Below the pieces are notes generated by a model. That model ran no database searches. It had not been told where the DNA came from and saw only the letters and a program-made list of their open reading frames with translations. Made by a program: the position numbers and the translations under genes. Source: Pseudomonadota bacterium (GTDB taxonomy: Bacteria > Pseudomonadota > Alphaproteobacteria > Rhizobiales > Xanthobacteraceae). Taken from it: a DNA stretch of 14,051 nucleotides. Shown one piece after another: positions 1 to 5,546 of this stretch (the first letter of the stretch is position 1; every line of letters starts with the position of its first letter). The stretch spans positions 1-14,051 of the forward strand of contig JAEWHT010000119.1 in NCBI GenBank assembly GCA_023387695.1, given 5' to 3'.

Positions 1-225
1 CTTGATGTGACCGAGCCCGAGCGAGGATGCGATGGCCACGGGCGTGAGCAGATGCGCAGCGTCGAACAGGCCGATGTTCAGCTTGTCACGGACGTTCGAC
101 CACGACACCTCGCGCACCAGCTCGACCTCGAGCCCTTCGGCGGCGGTGAACCCCTTGTCGACGGCAACGATCAGGGCAGCGGCGTCGACCAGCGGGATGA
201 ATCCGATGCGAAGCGGAGCGGTCAT
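1..225 (-). CDS. nasS: Nitrate sensor NasS, NrtA/CmpA-like (5' part only)
   Basis: This is the N-terminal 75 codons of a protein that continues beyond the left edge of the window. Seen: the ATG at 225 overlaps the nasT stop as ATGA. The translation begins MTAPLRIGFIPLVDAAALIV and continues with GLEVELVREVSW and LFDAAHLLTPVAIASSLGLG. These are the hallmarks of the NrtA/CmpA periplasmic-binding fold used for nitrate or bicarbonate. There is no signal peptide, which separates the cytoplasmic sensor NasS from the exported NrtA. Known of the family: NasS without nitrate holds NasT inactive, and nitrate binding releases NasT. The four-base overlap with nasT implies co-transcription and translational coupling, as expected for partners acting in a fixed ratio. 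A cytoplasmic ABC-type binding protein of another specificity is possible, but the nasT neighbour makes NasS much the best call. Confidence 0.85.
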   Translation of the reverse strand, partial: MTAPLRIGFIPLVDAAALIVAVDKGFTAAEGLEVELVREVSWSNVRDKLNIGLFDAAHLLTPVAIASSLGLGHIK

Positions 226-812
226 TTCAGCATCTCCGACGCGGTGATGATCGACTGCGCGATCTCGCCGATTTTCTTCTTCTCGCGCATGGCGGTGGAG
301 CGCAGCAGCACGTAGGCCTCGTCCTCGTTGAGACCCTTGACCTTCATCAGAATGCCCTTGGCCTTCTCGATGATCTTGCGGTCCTCGAGCTGAGACTTGG
401 TTCGCTCCAGCTCCTCCTGGAGTTTGGCGAAGGCGTTGAAGCGCGACACGCAGAGATCGAGGATCGGCTTGATGCGCTCCTTCTTCAGACCGTCGACGAT
501 GTAGGCGGAGACCCCGGCTTCGACCGAGGCCTGGATCGAGGCGGAATCGCTCTGGTCAACGAACATCGCGATCGGTCGCTTCACCGCACGGCTGACCTGG
601 AACATCGCCTCCAGCACGTCGCGGCTGGGGTTTTCCAGATCGATCAGGATGATATCGGGGTCCACCGCATAAATACGGGCGAGCAGGCTCTGCATCTCGC
701 TGATATGGACAACTTGCGTGAATCCCGCCTCCCGCAATCCCTCTTCGAGGATCGCGGCCCGAACAGGGCTTTCGTCGACAATCACGATTTTAGGCGACTG
801 TTCGGCGCTCAT
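222..812 (-). CDS. nasT: ANTAR-domain response regulator NasT, nitrate-responsive antiterminator
   Basis: The product is 196 aa, cytoplasmic, with two domains. Residues about 7-125 are a receiver-like fold: IVIVDESP at 9-16 and ILIDLENPSRD with Asp58 at the phospho-acceptor position. The acidic pocket is reduced (one Asp and one Glu at 13-14). Residues about 135-190 are the ANTAR RNA-binding module, with AKGILMKVKGLNEDEAY, LLRSTAM and IGEIAQSII. Known of the family: ANTAR proteins bind paired hexaloop hairpins in leader RNAs and prevent termination. NasT does so for nitrate/nitrite assimilation genes and is controlled by protein-protein contact with NasS rather than by a kinase. In B. diazoefficiens NasST also influences nosZ. 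The downstream nasS overlaps by four bases, and no sensor kinase lies in view. Divergent rimO starts about 110 bp away. AmiR-type regulators share this layout, but the nasS partner favours NasT. Confidence 0.93.
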   Translation of the reverse strand: MSAEQSPKIVIVDESPVRAAILEEGLREAGFTQVVHISEMQSLLARIYAVDPDIILIDLENPSRDVLEAMFQVSRAVKRPIAMFVDQSDSASIQASVEAGVSAYIVDGLKKERIKPILDLCVSRFNAFAKLQEELERTKSQLEDRKIIEKAKGILMKVKGLNEDEAYVLLRSTAMREKKKIGEIAQSIITASEMLK

Positions 813-923
813 GGCTCACTCGCGGAAGGCGATTCATCCATAGCATGCCGGACGGCCCTGCAAAGGGTTGTAATTATGGGCAATTGGGACTAGCTCAAGC
901 CTGTCAATCAGGCAGATTTGGAT

Positions 924-2249
924 ATGGATCAGACGGCTGCGCCCAAGGTCAGCTTCGTGTCACTCGGGTGTCCCAAGGCATTGGTGGATTCCGAGCGCAT
1001 CATCACGCGCCTGCGTGCGGAGGGCTATGAACTCGCCCGCAAGCACGACGGGGCCGACATCGTCATCGTTAACACTTGTGGCTTCCTCGACAGCGCCAAG
1101 CAGGAATCGCTCTCGGCGATCGGCGAGGCCATGGCCGAGAACGGCAAGGTGATCGTGACCGGCTGCATGGGTGCCGAGCCCGAGCAGATCGAACAGGCCT
1201 ATCCGGGTGTCCTCTCCATCACCGGCCCGCAGCAATATGAGAGCGTGCTCGATGCCGTGCATCGCGCGCTGCCGCCGGCGCACAATCCGCATCTCGACCT
1301 GGTGCCGCCGCAGGGCATCAAGCTGACGCCGCGACACTACGCGTATCTGAAGATTTCCGAAGGCTGCAACAACCGCTGCACCTTCTGCATCATCCCGAAG
1401 CTGCGCGGCGACCTCGTCTCGCGTCCGGCCAATGACGTGCTGCGCGAGGCCGAGCGTCTGGTCGGCGCCGGCGTGAAAGAGCTGCTGGTGATTTCGCAAG
1501 ACACCTCGGCCTATGGCGTCGATCTCAAATATGCCGAGAGCCCGTGGAAGGATCGCCAGGTCCGCGCCAAATTCCTCGACCTCGCGCGCGAGCTCGGCGA
1601 ACTCGGCGCCTGGGTTCGCCTGCAATATGTCTACCCCTACCCGCATGTCGACGAGGTCATCGCGCTGATGAACGAGGGCAAGGTGCTGCCCTATCTCGAC
1701 ATCCCGTTCCAGCATGCGAGCCCCGAGGTGCTGAAGGCGATGAAGCGCCCCGCCGCCCAGGACAAGACGCTGGCGCGCATCAAACGCTGGCGCGAGGAAT
1801 GCCCGGATCTCGCTTTGCGCTCGACCTTCATCGTCGGCTTCCCCGGCGAGACCGATGCCGATTTCGCCTATCTGCTCGACTGGCTCGATGAAGCCGAGAT
1901 CGACCGCCTCGGCTGCTTCAAATACGAGCCGGTCGCGGGCGCGACGTCGAACGCGATCGCCAATCCGGTGCCCGAAGAAGTGAAGCAGGAGCGCTACAAC
2001 GCGCTGATGGCGCGCCAGCAGAAGATCTCGGCACGCCGGCTGAAGCGCAAGGTCGGCACGCGGCAGCAGATCATCATCGACGAGGTCGGGCCGACGGTTG
2101 CCAAGGGCCGCTCGAAGGCGGATGCGCCGGAGATCGACGGCGCGGTGTATCTGTCGAGCCGCCGGCCTTTGCGTGTTGGCGAGATCGTCACCGCGAAGAT
2201 CGAGCGCGCGGACCAGTATGATCTGCACGGCAGCGTCGCTGGGTTCTGA
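924..2249 (+). CDS. rimO: Ribosomal protein uS12 methylthiotransferase RimO
   Basis: This radical SAM methylthiotransferase of 441 aa (the same length as E. coli RimO) adds a methylthio group to the conserved Asp of ribosomal protein S12 (uS12). Three domains are visible. The N-terminal MTTase domain carries Cys16 (SLGCPKALVDSE), Cys52 (NTCGFLDSA) and Cys81 (VTGCMG), which bind one 4Fe-4S cluster. The radical SAM core has CNNRCTFC at Cys148/152/155 for the SAM-binding cluster. A C-terminal TRAM domain covers about the last 65 residues, which recruits the substrate. SLGCPKALVDSE and the YVYPYPH segment distinguish RimO from the tRNA enzyme MiaB. The ATG at 924 is chosen, with a weak GGCAG about eight bases upstream; a TTG two codons earlier (918) is also in frame. 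It is transcribed alone, divergent from nasT. Confidence 0.96.
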   Translation: MDQTAAPKVSFVSLGCPKALVDSERIITRLRAEGYELARKHDGADIVIVNTCGFLDSAKQESLSAIGEAMAENGKVIVTGCMGAEPEQIEQAYPGVLSITGPQQYESVLDAVHRALPPAHNPHLDLVPPQGIKLTPRHYAYLKISEGCNNRCTFCIIPKLRGDLVSRPANDVLREAERLVGAGVKELLVISQDTSAYGVDLKYAESPWKDRQVRAKFLDLARELGELGAWVRLQYVYPYPHVDEVIALMNEGKVLPYLDIPFQHASPEVLKAMKRPAAQDKTLARIKRWREECPDLALRSTFIVGFPGETDADFAYLLDWLDEAEIDRLGCFKYEPVAGATSNAIANPVPEEVKQERYNALMARQQKISARRLKRKVGTRQQIIIDEVGPTVAKGRSKADAPEIDGAVYLSSRRPLRVGEIVTAKIERADQYDLHGSVAGF

Positions 2250-2273
2250 CGATATCAGCCGGAGCGCTCGGTT

Positions 2274-2296
2274 CACCTCTCCCGTAGGGTGAGGTG
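2274..2296. repeat. Short palindromic hairpin between convergent genes
   Basis: CACCTC at 2274-2279 pairs with GAGGTG at 2291-2296. The stem continues after a T-T mismatch as CCC (2281-2283) with GGG (2287-2289), closing on a three-base loop. It lies between the rimO stop (2249) and the stop of the convergent gene at 2314. There is no T-run on either strand, so it is not a canonical intrinsic terminator. Short hairpins of this CACCTCTCCC type are, from memory, frequent between genes in Bradyrhizobium. I treat it as a small dispersed palindrome that may slow transcription or protect 3' ends. Confidence 0.5.
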
Positions 2297-2313
2297 GGCA
2301 CCTGCGACCTTGA

Positions 2314-3258
2314 CTACTGCGCCAACCATTTCGGCACCCAGCGCTCCGGGCGCGGGGCGCGGGCGAGATCGGCTTTGGCTTCGGAGAGCAAGGCCGGCTC
2401 GCCGCCGATGGTCGGGCGCACGTCGTATTCGAAATTCGGCATGACGCGGCCGTCGGCGTAAAGGCCGAACTTCATCGCGTACCACAGCCCAAGCTCTGGC
2501 TGGGCCTTGCGCATCTCCTCGCGCAGATCGCGCAGCAGGGATTCGATTGAGGCGGCTTCCTCGAACGGCTGCGGGCCCCGCGTCAGCACGCGCGCCTCGT
2601 ATTGCTTGCCTGAGATCGCGACCTCGAAACGCGTCTTGTCCCAGGCGTTCTTGCCCTTGGGCAGATGCGCGGCCAGCCGCCAGCCGAGCTCGGCCATCAG
2701 GCGGTGATTGGCCCAATAGTCCTCGCGGTCCCGGCTCCATTTCTCGACGAAGCCGCGGAAGTCAGGCAGCTCCGACACGCCGTCCTCGCATGCGGCATGT
2801 TCGCCCGCCGGCCGCCGGGCAAGCCATTGAGCAAGCTCGACCGTCTGCGGCTCGACCTCGTCGTGCGGCCGCAGATCGTGCCAGGCCTTGTCGAATTGTT
2901 CGGACGTCAGTTTCGTCAGCAGCGCATCAAGCGATGGCGCGAGCAACTCATAATCGCCCTCCGAGCCCAGACCCACGATCGGGGGATCGTCACGGTCGAG
3001 GCCAGCGCCATACCAGCCGCCGACGGCTGAACCATCCGGCAGGCGCATGAACAGCGCGAAGCGATCGCGCAAGGGGCTGCCATCGAAGATTGGCGCCTGA
3101 TCGGAGAACTGGCCCTGCAGGGAGAAGCAGCCGACGCTGCCCCAGGGGCGCCCGTTCAGCCAGCCGGCGAAATCGAGCAGCAAAGGCGGCGCCTCGATGC
3201 CCGGCGGAAACGCGCCGCGAATGCTGTCGAGGTCGATCGGATATGGCGTTTCGGACAA
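2314..3258 (-). CDS. Uncharacterised protein with SMI1/KNR4 (SUKH)-like features
   Basis: The product is 314 aa, soluble, with no signal peptide or membrane segment. The start is TTG at 3258, the only start codon between an in-frame TAG at 3268-3270 and far-internal methionines. No good ribosome binding site is visible, so the start is uncertain. The N-terminal half contains LLLDFAGWLNGRPWGSVGCF, FALFMRLPDGSAVGGW and PPIVGLGSEGDYELLAPSLD. This pattern (a hydrophobic WGSVG turn, a PDGS turn, a GSEG turn, then a helix) resembles SMI1/KNR4 (SUKH) proteins. The C-terminal part has LWYAMKFGLYADGRVMPNFEYD and ends in ERWVPKWL, which recalls YezG/DUF600-like immunity folds. Known: many SUKH and YezG proteins are immunity factors for polymorphic toxins, while others are regulatory. 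No toxin gene is adjacent, so a toxin-immunity role is only a hypothesis. It is convergent with rimO and divergent from the TPR gene. Confidence 0.6.
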   Translation of the reverse strand: MSETPYPIDLDSIRGAFPPGIEAPPLLLDFAGWLNGRPWGSVGCFSLQGQFSDQAPIFDGSPLRDRFALFMRLPDGSAVGGWYGAGLDRDDPPIVGLGSEGDYELLAPSLDALLTKLTSEQFDKAWHDLRPHDEVEPQTVELAQWLARRPAGEHAACEDGVSELPDFRGFVEKWSRDREDYWANHRLMAELGWRLAAHLPKGKNAWDKTRFEVAISGKQYEARVLTRGPQPFEEAASIESLLRDLREEMRKAQPELGLWYAMKFGLYADGRVMPNFEYDVRPTIGGEPALLSEAKADLARAPRPERWVPKWLAQ

Positions 3259-3275
3259 GGCTGAAAACTATCTGG

Positions 3276-3323
3276 TTGGTCCCGTCCCTCTTGGTCGGTC
3301 CCGGTCGAAATCCGGTTCGAACC
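3276..3323. promoter_or_regulatory. Direct repeats and palindrome in a divergent intergenic region
   Basis: The 125-bp gap between the SUKH-like gene and the TPR gene contains two imperfect direct repeats: TTGGTCCCGTCCC at 3276-3288 and TTGGTCGGTCCC at 3291-3302. They are followed by a perfect palindrome, GGTTCGAACC, at 3314-3323. Such a cluster between divergent starts may be an operator. I could not pick convincing -35/-10 boxes here for either gene. The function is inferred from position and symmetry only. Confidence 0.3.
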
Positions 3324-3383
3324 AATTCGCGTCCCGAGATCACAAACGCGCTAGGAACGCATTTGTTTCTGCGAAGCAATCAA

Positions 3384-4529
3384 ATGATACGCAATCACAG
3401 AATCGATATCGGGCTGGAGCTATGGGCAGTGGCTGTCGCATTGACCCTGCTCACGTTTCCGGCCACCGCGCAATCCCCGTCGGCATCACAGGCACGGCAA
3501 TGGTGCTTCGGTTCCGGCAGCGTCAGTGACGACAACCGCCTCACCGGCTGCTCGGTCGTGTTGCAAGCCGATCCGTCGAACCAGCGCGCGCTCGCCAACC
3601 GCGGCGAGATCTATCGGCGCAGAGGCGAGACCGAGCGCGCATTGGCCGATCTCAACCGCGCGGTCGATCTCGACGAGACCGATGCGATCGCATGGTACAA
3701 TCGCGGCATCGTCTATGATGATCTCGGCGATCGCGACCACGCCATCCTGGACTATACGCGCGCCATCCGCCTCAGGCCCGATGCGCGCTACTACAACAAC
3801 CGCGGCAATTCCTATATCGACAAGAACGACTATGAGCACGCGCTCGCTGACTACGATCAAGCGATCAAGCGCGATCCGAAATTTGCGCTGGCCTTCTTCA
3901 ACCGCGGCACGGCCTATCGAAATCACGGTGAGGCCGACCGTGCGCTGGCCGATTTCGACATGTCCATCAAGCTCAATCCGAATTATGGCCCGGCCTACGG
4001 CAACCGCGCGCGCATCTACCGCGACAGGGGTGACCGGGACCGCGCGCTGGCTGATTTCGCCAAATCGCTTCAGCTCTCGCCGAACAACGACCGCGATTAC
4101 TACGCGCGCGCGAACATGTATTTCGACGCGCACGATTATGCGCGGGCGCTGGAGGATTACGACCGCGCGCTCAAAGCCAACGCGAGCTATTCCGGCGTAT
4201 TCAACGCGCGCTGCATGACGCGTGCGATCCTCGGCCAATTGCAGGACGCGCTGGCCGATTGCGAACAGTCGCTGCGGATGCGACCGAACGATCCGTATAC
4301 GCTCGACAGCCGCGCCTTCGTCCAACTCAAGCGCGGCAATCTCGACGCGGCGATCGCCGACTACGATGCGGCGCTGAGCGCGAAGCCGGAGCTCGACGGC
4401 TCGCTCTATGGCCGCGGGCTGGCGAAGCGGAAGAAGGGTGACAACGAAGGCGCCGACCGCGACATCGCCGCGGCGAAGGCGATCAATGCCGGCGTTGCGG
4501 ACATGTTTTCTCACTACGGTGTCGAGTAA
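3384..4529 (+). CDS. Secreted tetratricopeptide-repeat protein
   Basis: The product is 381 aa. The ATG at 3384 is preferred to upstream in-frame starts because it gives a clean Sec signal peptide: MIRNHR, a hydrophobic core of about residues 11-25, and a likely cleavage after ATA (residue 29). The mature protein has a short Cys-containing N-terminus (QWCFGSG, LTGCSVVLQ) followed by about nine 33-34-residue TPR units with the consensus Y-NRG-Y---GD---A--DY--AI-L-P. Examples are AWYNRGIVYDDLGDRDHAI, FFNRGTAYRNHGEADRALA and LYGRGLAKRKKGDNEGA. Known: TPR arrays form superhelical protein-binding scaffolds, and periplasmic versions serve as adaptors in envelope assembly. No catalytic domain is present and the partner is unknown. 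No terminator is seen after the stop; the next gene begins 106 bp downstream on the same strand with its own candidate promoter. Confidence 0.9.
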   Translation: MIRNHRIDIGLELWAVAVALTLLTFPATAQSPSASQARQWCFGSGSVSDDNRLTGCSVVLQADPSNQRALANRGEIYRRRGETERALADLNRAVDLDETDAIAWYNRGIVYDDLGDRDHAILDYTRAIRLRPDARYYNNRGNSYIDKNDYEHALADYDQAIKRDPKFALAFFNRGTAYRNHGEADRALADFDMSIKLNPNYGPAYGNRARIYRDRGDRDRALADFAKSLQLSPNNDRDYYARANMYFDAHDYARALEDYDRALKANASYSGVFNARCMTRAILGQLQDALADCEQSLRMRPNDPYTLDSRAFVQLKRGNLDAAIADYDAALSAKPELDGSLYGRGLAKRKKGDNEGADRDIAAAKAINAGVADMFSHYGVE

Positions 4530-4539
4530 CGCTCACGCT

Positions 4540-4568
4540 CAGTCGTACGTGCAATGTGACACTATAAT
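4540..4568 (+). promoter_or_regulatory. Candidate promoter before the Mpo1-like gene
   Basis: A perfect TATAAT lies at 4563-4568, downstream of the TPR gene stop. The hexamer 17 bases upstream (CAGTCG at 4540-4545) is a poor -35 match, so this may be a weak or activator-dependent sigma-70 promoter. Transcription would begin near 4575 and give a 5' leader of about 60 nt containing the hairpin at 4602-4628. Confidence 0.35.
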
Positions 4569-4601
4569 GCATTCACGCAGAGGTCACGGACTCGTCCTAA
4601 T

Positions 4602-4628
4602 CCTCGCGCGCTTTCAACGCGAGCGAGG
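4602..4628 (+). promoter_or_regulatory. Leader hairpin covering the Shine-Dalgarno site
   Basis: CCTCGC at 4602-4607 pairs with GCGAGG at 4623-4628. After one G-A mismatch, CGC at 4609-4611 pairs with GCG at 4619-4621, leaving a seven-base loop. The right arm includes the GAGG of the ribosome binding site GAGGA (4625-4629), which is six bases before the ATG at 4636. Closing this stem would reduce ribosome access. It lacks the conserved features of the ROSE thermometers known in Bradyrhizobium, so a temperature-sensing role is speculative. Confidence 0.4.
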
Positions 4629-4635
4629 AATTTTG

Positions 4636-5277
4636 ATGAGCCACCTCTCGGACATGCTGCGCACGCAGCGCTTCGACGATTACCGCTTCTACCACCAGAG
4701 CACCGTCAACCAGACGCTGCACCTGTTCAGCGCGATCATTTTCCTCGGTTGCTACGCGCTGCTGTTCAGGGATCCCGCACTTGCCGGCATCATTGGCTGG
4801 CTCGCGATGCTGACGCGGCAGACAGGTCATTTCTTCTTCGAGCCGAACGGCTATGACGCAGTGAACGACGTCAGCAACGAATACAAGGAAGCGGTGAAGG
4901 TCGGCTACAACCAGACGCGCAAGATCATCCTGCTGCTGATCTGGGGCAGCGCGCCGATCGCGCTGTATGTCCATCCCACGCTGTTCGGGTTGTTCGCTCC
5001 GCCGGCCGATCGCCTCGACTTCATCCGCCATGTCGGCGCGCTCTGGCTCGCGATCGGCATCGGCGGCGGGCTGGCGCGCATGGTCCAGCTGTTCGCGACG
5101 CGTGGTGTCACGACCGGGCTGGTGTGGGCGTTCAAGGTGCTGACCGATCCCTTCCACAACATCGCGCTGTACTGGAATTCACCGCTCAAGCTGATGCGCG
5201 GCGAGCTCATCGACAGCGCGATTGCAGATGCGGATTGGGGTGACGAGGACGCCGAGGAAGCGCCGCGGTCGGCCTGA
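4636..5277 (+). CDS. Mpo1/DUF962-like membrane protein
   Basis: The product is 213 aa. The ATG at 4636 is chosen because GAGGA sits six bases upstream. Seen: the N-terminal motif YHQSTVNQTLH (residues 19-29, His20 and His29), a hydrophobic stretch at about 30-60, GHFFFEPNG at 64-72 (His65, Glu69), then two or three more membrane segments at about 95-120 and 130-155. The C-terminal tail is acidic. Known of the family: Mpo1 (yeast YGL010w, DUF962) is a membrane Fe(II) dioxygenase that alpha-oxidises 2-hydroxy fatty acids during phytosphingosine breakdown. It has conserved YHxxxxNxxxH and GHxxFE motifs. The spacing here fits that pattern, but the protein is longer and divergent, so the substrate is unknown. 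Generic automatic names such as fatty acid hydroxylase-like would also be plausible. The site at 4602-4628 may limit its translation. Confidence 0.6.
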   Translation: MSHLSDMLRTQRFDDYRFYHQSTVNQTLHLFSAIIFLGCYALLFRDPALAGIIGWLAMLTRQTGHFFFEPNGYDAVNDVSNEYKEAVKVGYNQTRKIILLLIWGSAPIALYVHPTLFGLFAPPADRLDFIRHVGALWLAIGIGGGLARMVQLFATRGVTTGLVWAFKVLTDPFHNIALYWNSPLKLMRGELIDSAIADADWGDEDAEEAPRSA

Positions 5278-5315
5278 CCGACACGGCTCGGCGAGGTATC
5301 GCGTCAAACGCCCGC

Positions 5316-5344
5316 TTGACAAACCCTGCCCTTCGGCTGTACGG
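5316..5344 (+). promoter_or_regulatory. Candidate promoter of the arginine-leader transcript
   Basis: A perfect -35 hexamer TTGACA lies at 5316-5321, followed at 16-17 bases by a poor -10 region (TGTACG at 5338-5343). This would start a transcript near 5350, just before the short Arg-rich ORF at 5354. The -35 box and the position are suggestive; the -10 is weak. Confidence 0.4.
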
Positions 5345-5353
5345 ACCCGCCCC

Positions 5354-5443
5354 ATGATCAATTCTCGGACCCAACTGCGCCAGGCCATGCGTCGTCGCTC
5401 CCGCGACGATGATGGGTTGCGCCATGTCCGACGACGCCGCTGA
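5354..5443 (+). CDS. Putative arginine-rich leader peptide of the argD-like gene
   Basis: This is an ORF of 29 codons starting at ATG 5354 and stopping at TGA 5441. Eleven of the 29 residues are Arg: codons 5, 9, 13-15, 17, 23 and 26-29. The last four sense codons are CGA CGA CGC CGC. The start lies just after the candidate promoter at 5316-5344, and no clear Shine-Dalgarno site precedes it. The stop is 24 bases before a terminator-like stem (5468-5498), which precedes the ArgD-like gene by about 50 bp. Two alternative stems use the Arg codons. GCGTCGTCG (5389-5397) can pair with CGACGACGC (5429-5437). Alternatively TCGTCGC (5392-5398) can pair with GCGACGA (5403-5409), extendable to 5390-5398 with 5403-5411. 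This is the layout of ribosome-stalling attenuation. GC-rich DNA makes Arg codons common by chance, so translation is unproven. Confidence 0.45.
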   Translation: MINSRTQLRQAMRRRSRDDDGLRHVRRRR

Positions 5444-5467
5444 AGCAGTAAATTCAGCCAGTTTTCG

Positions 5468-5498
5468 AGAAGGCCGCACCCGCAAAGTGCGGCCTTCT
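5468..5498 (+). terminator. Intrinsic-terminator-like hairpin before argD-like gene
   Basis: A perfect 12-bp stem: AGAAGGCCGCAC (5468-5479) pairs with GTGCGGCCTTCT (5487-5498) around a seven-base loop (CCGCAAA). Only a short, imperfect T-rich stretch is associated with it (CCTTCTT). It could be the attenuator of the ArgD-like gene or the terminator of a small RNA of about 150 nt. A competing pairing exists upstream: GGGT-GCG within 5414-5421 (T5418 bulged) with CGCACCC (5475-5481). That pairing would disrupt the left arm and could act as an antiterminator. Confidence 0.65.
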
Positions 5499-5546
5499 TG
5501 CATTTCGCGTCCCTTTTTCACCCCGCCCGCCCCAAAGGAGTTCGAC

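Noticed and set aside
960..2276. Long open frame on the minus strand opposite rimO
   Set aside because: Its sequence is Arg/Leu/Ala-rich without any domain signal; it mirrors GC-biased codons of the well-supported rimO.
2273..2740. Minus-strand open frame overlapping the end of the SUKH-like gene
   Set aside because: Alternate-frame shadow with Arg/Gly/Ala composition and no recognisable domain.
3314..3323. GGTTCGAACC resembling a tRNA T-arm
   Set aside because: No acceptor, D or anticodon stems fit around it on either strand; treated as a palindrome only.
3090..3383. N-terminal extension of the TPR gene to an ATG at 3090
   Set aside because: It overlaps the 5' half of the minus-strand SUKH-like gene, is Arg-rich and would bury the signal peptide that begins at 3384.
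3486..4514. 342-codon open frame opposite the TPR gene
   Set aside because: It is a repetitive Val/Ile/Arg shadow of the TPR repeats on the other strand; no start context or family features.
5345..5500. Signal recognition particle RNA or a known riboswitch in the argD-like leader
   Set aside because: The conserved SRP GGAAGCAGCC-type tetraloop region is absent and I could not match SAM-II, speF or serC-type motifs by eye; a covariance-model search would settle it.
5409..5546. N-terminal extension of the ArgD-like protein from ATG 5409
   Set aside because: The extension runs through the terminator hairpin, has no family similarity and ignores the AAAGGAG before 5547.
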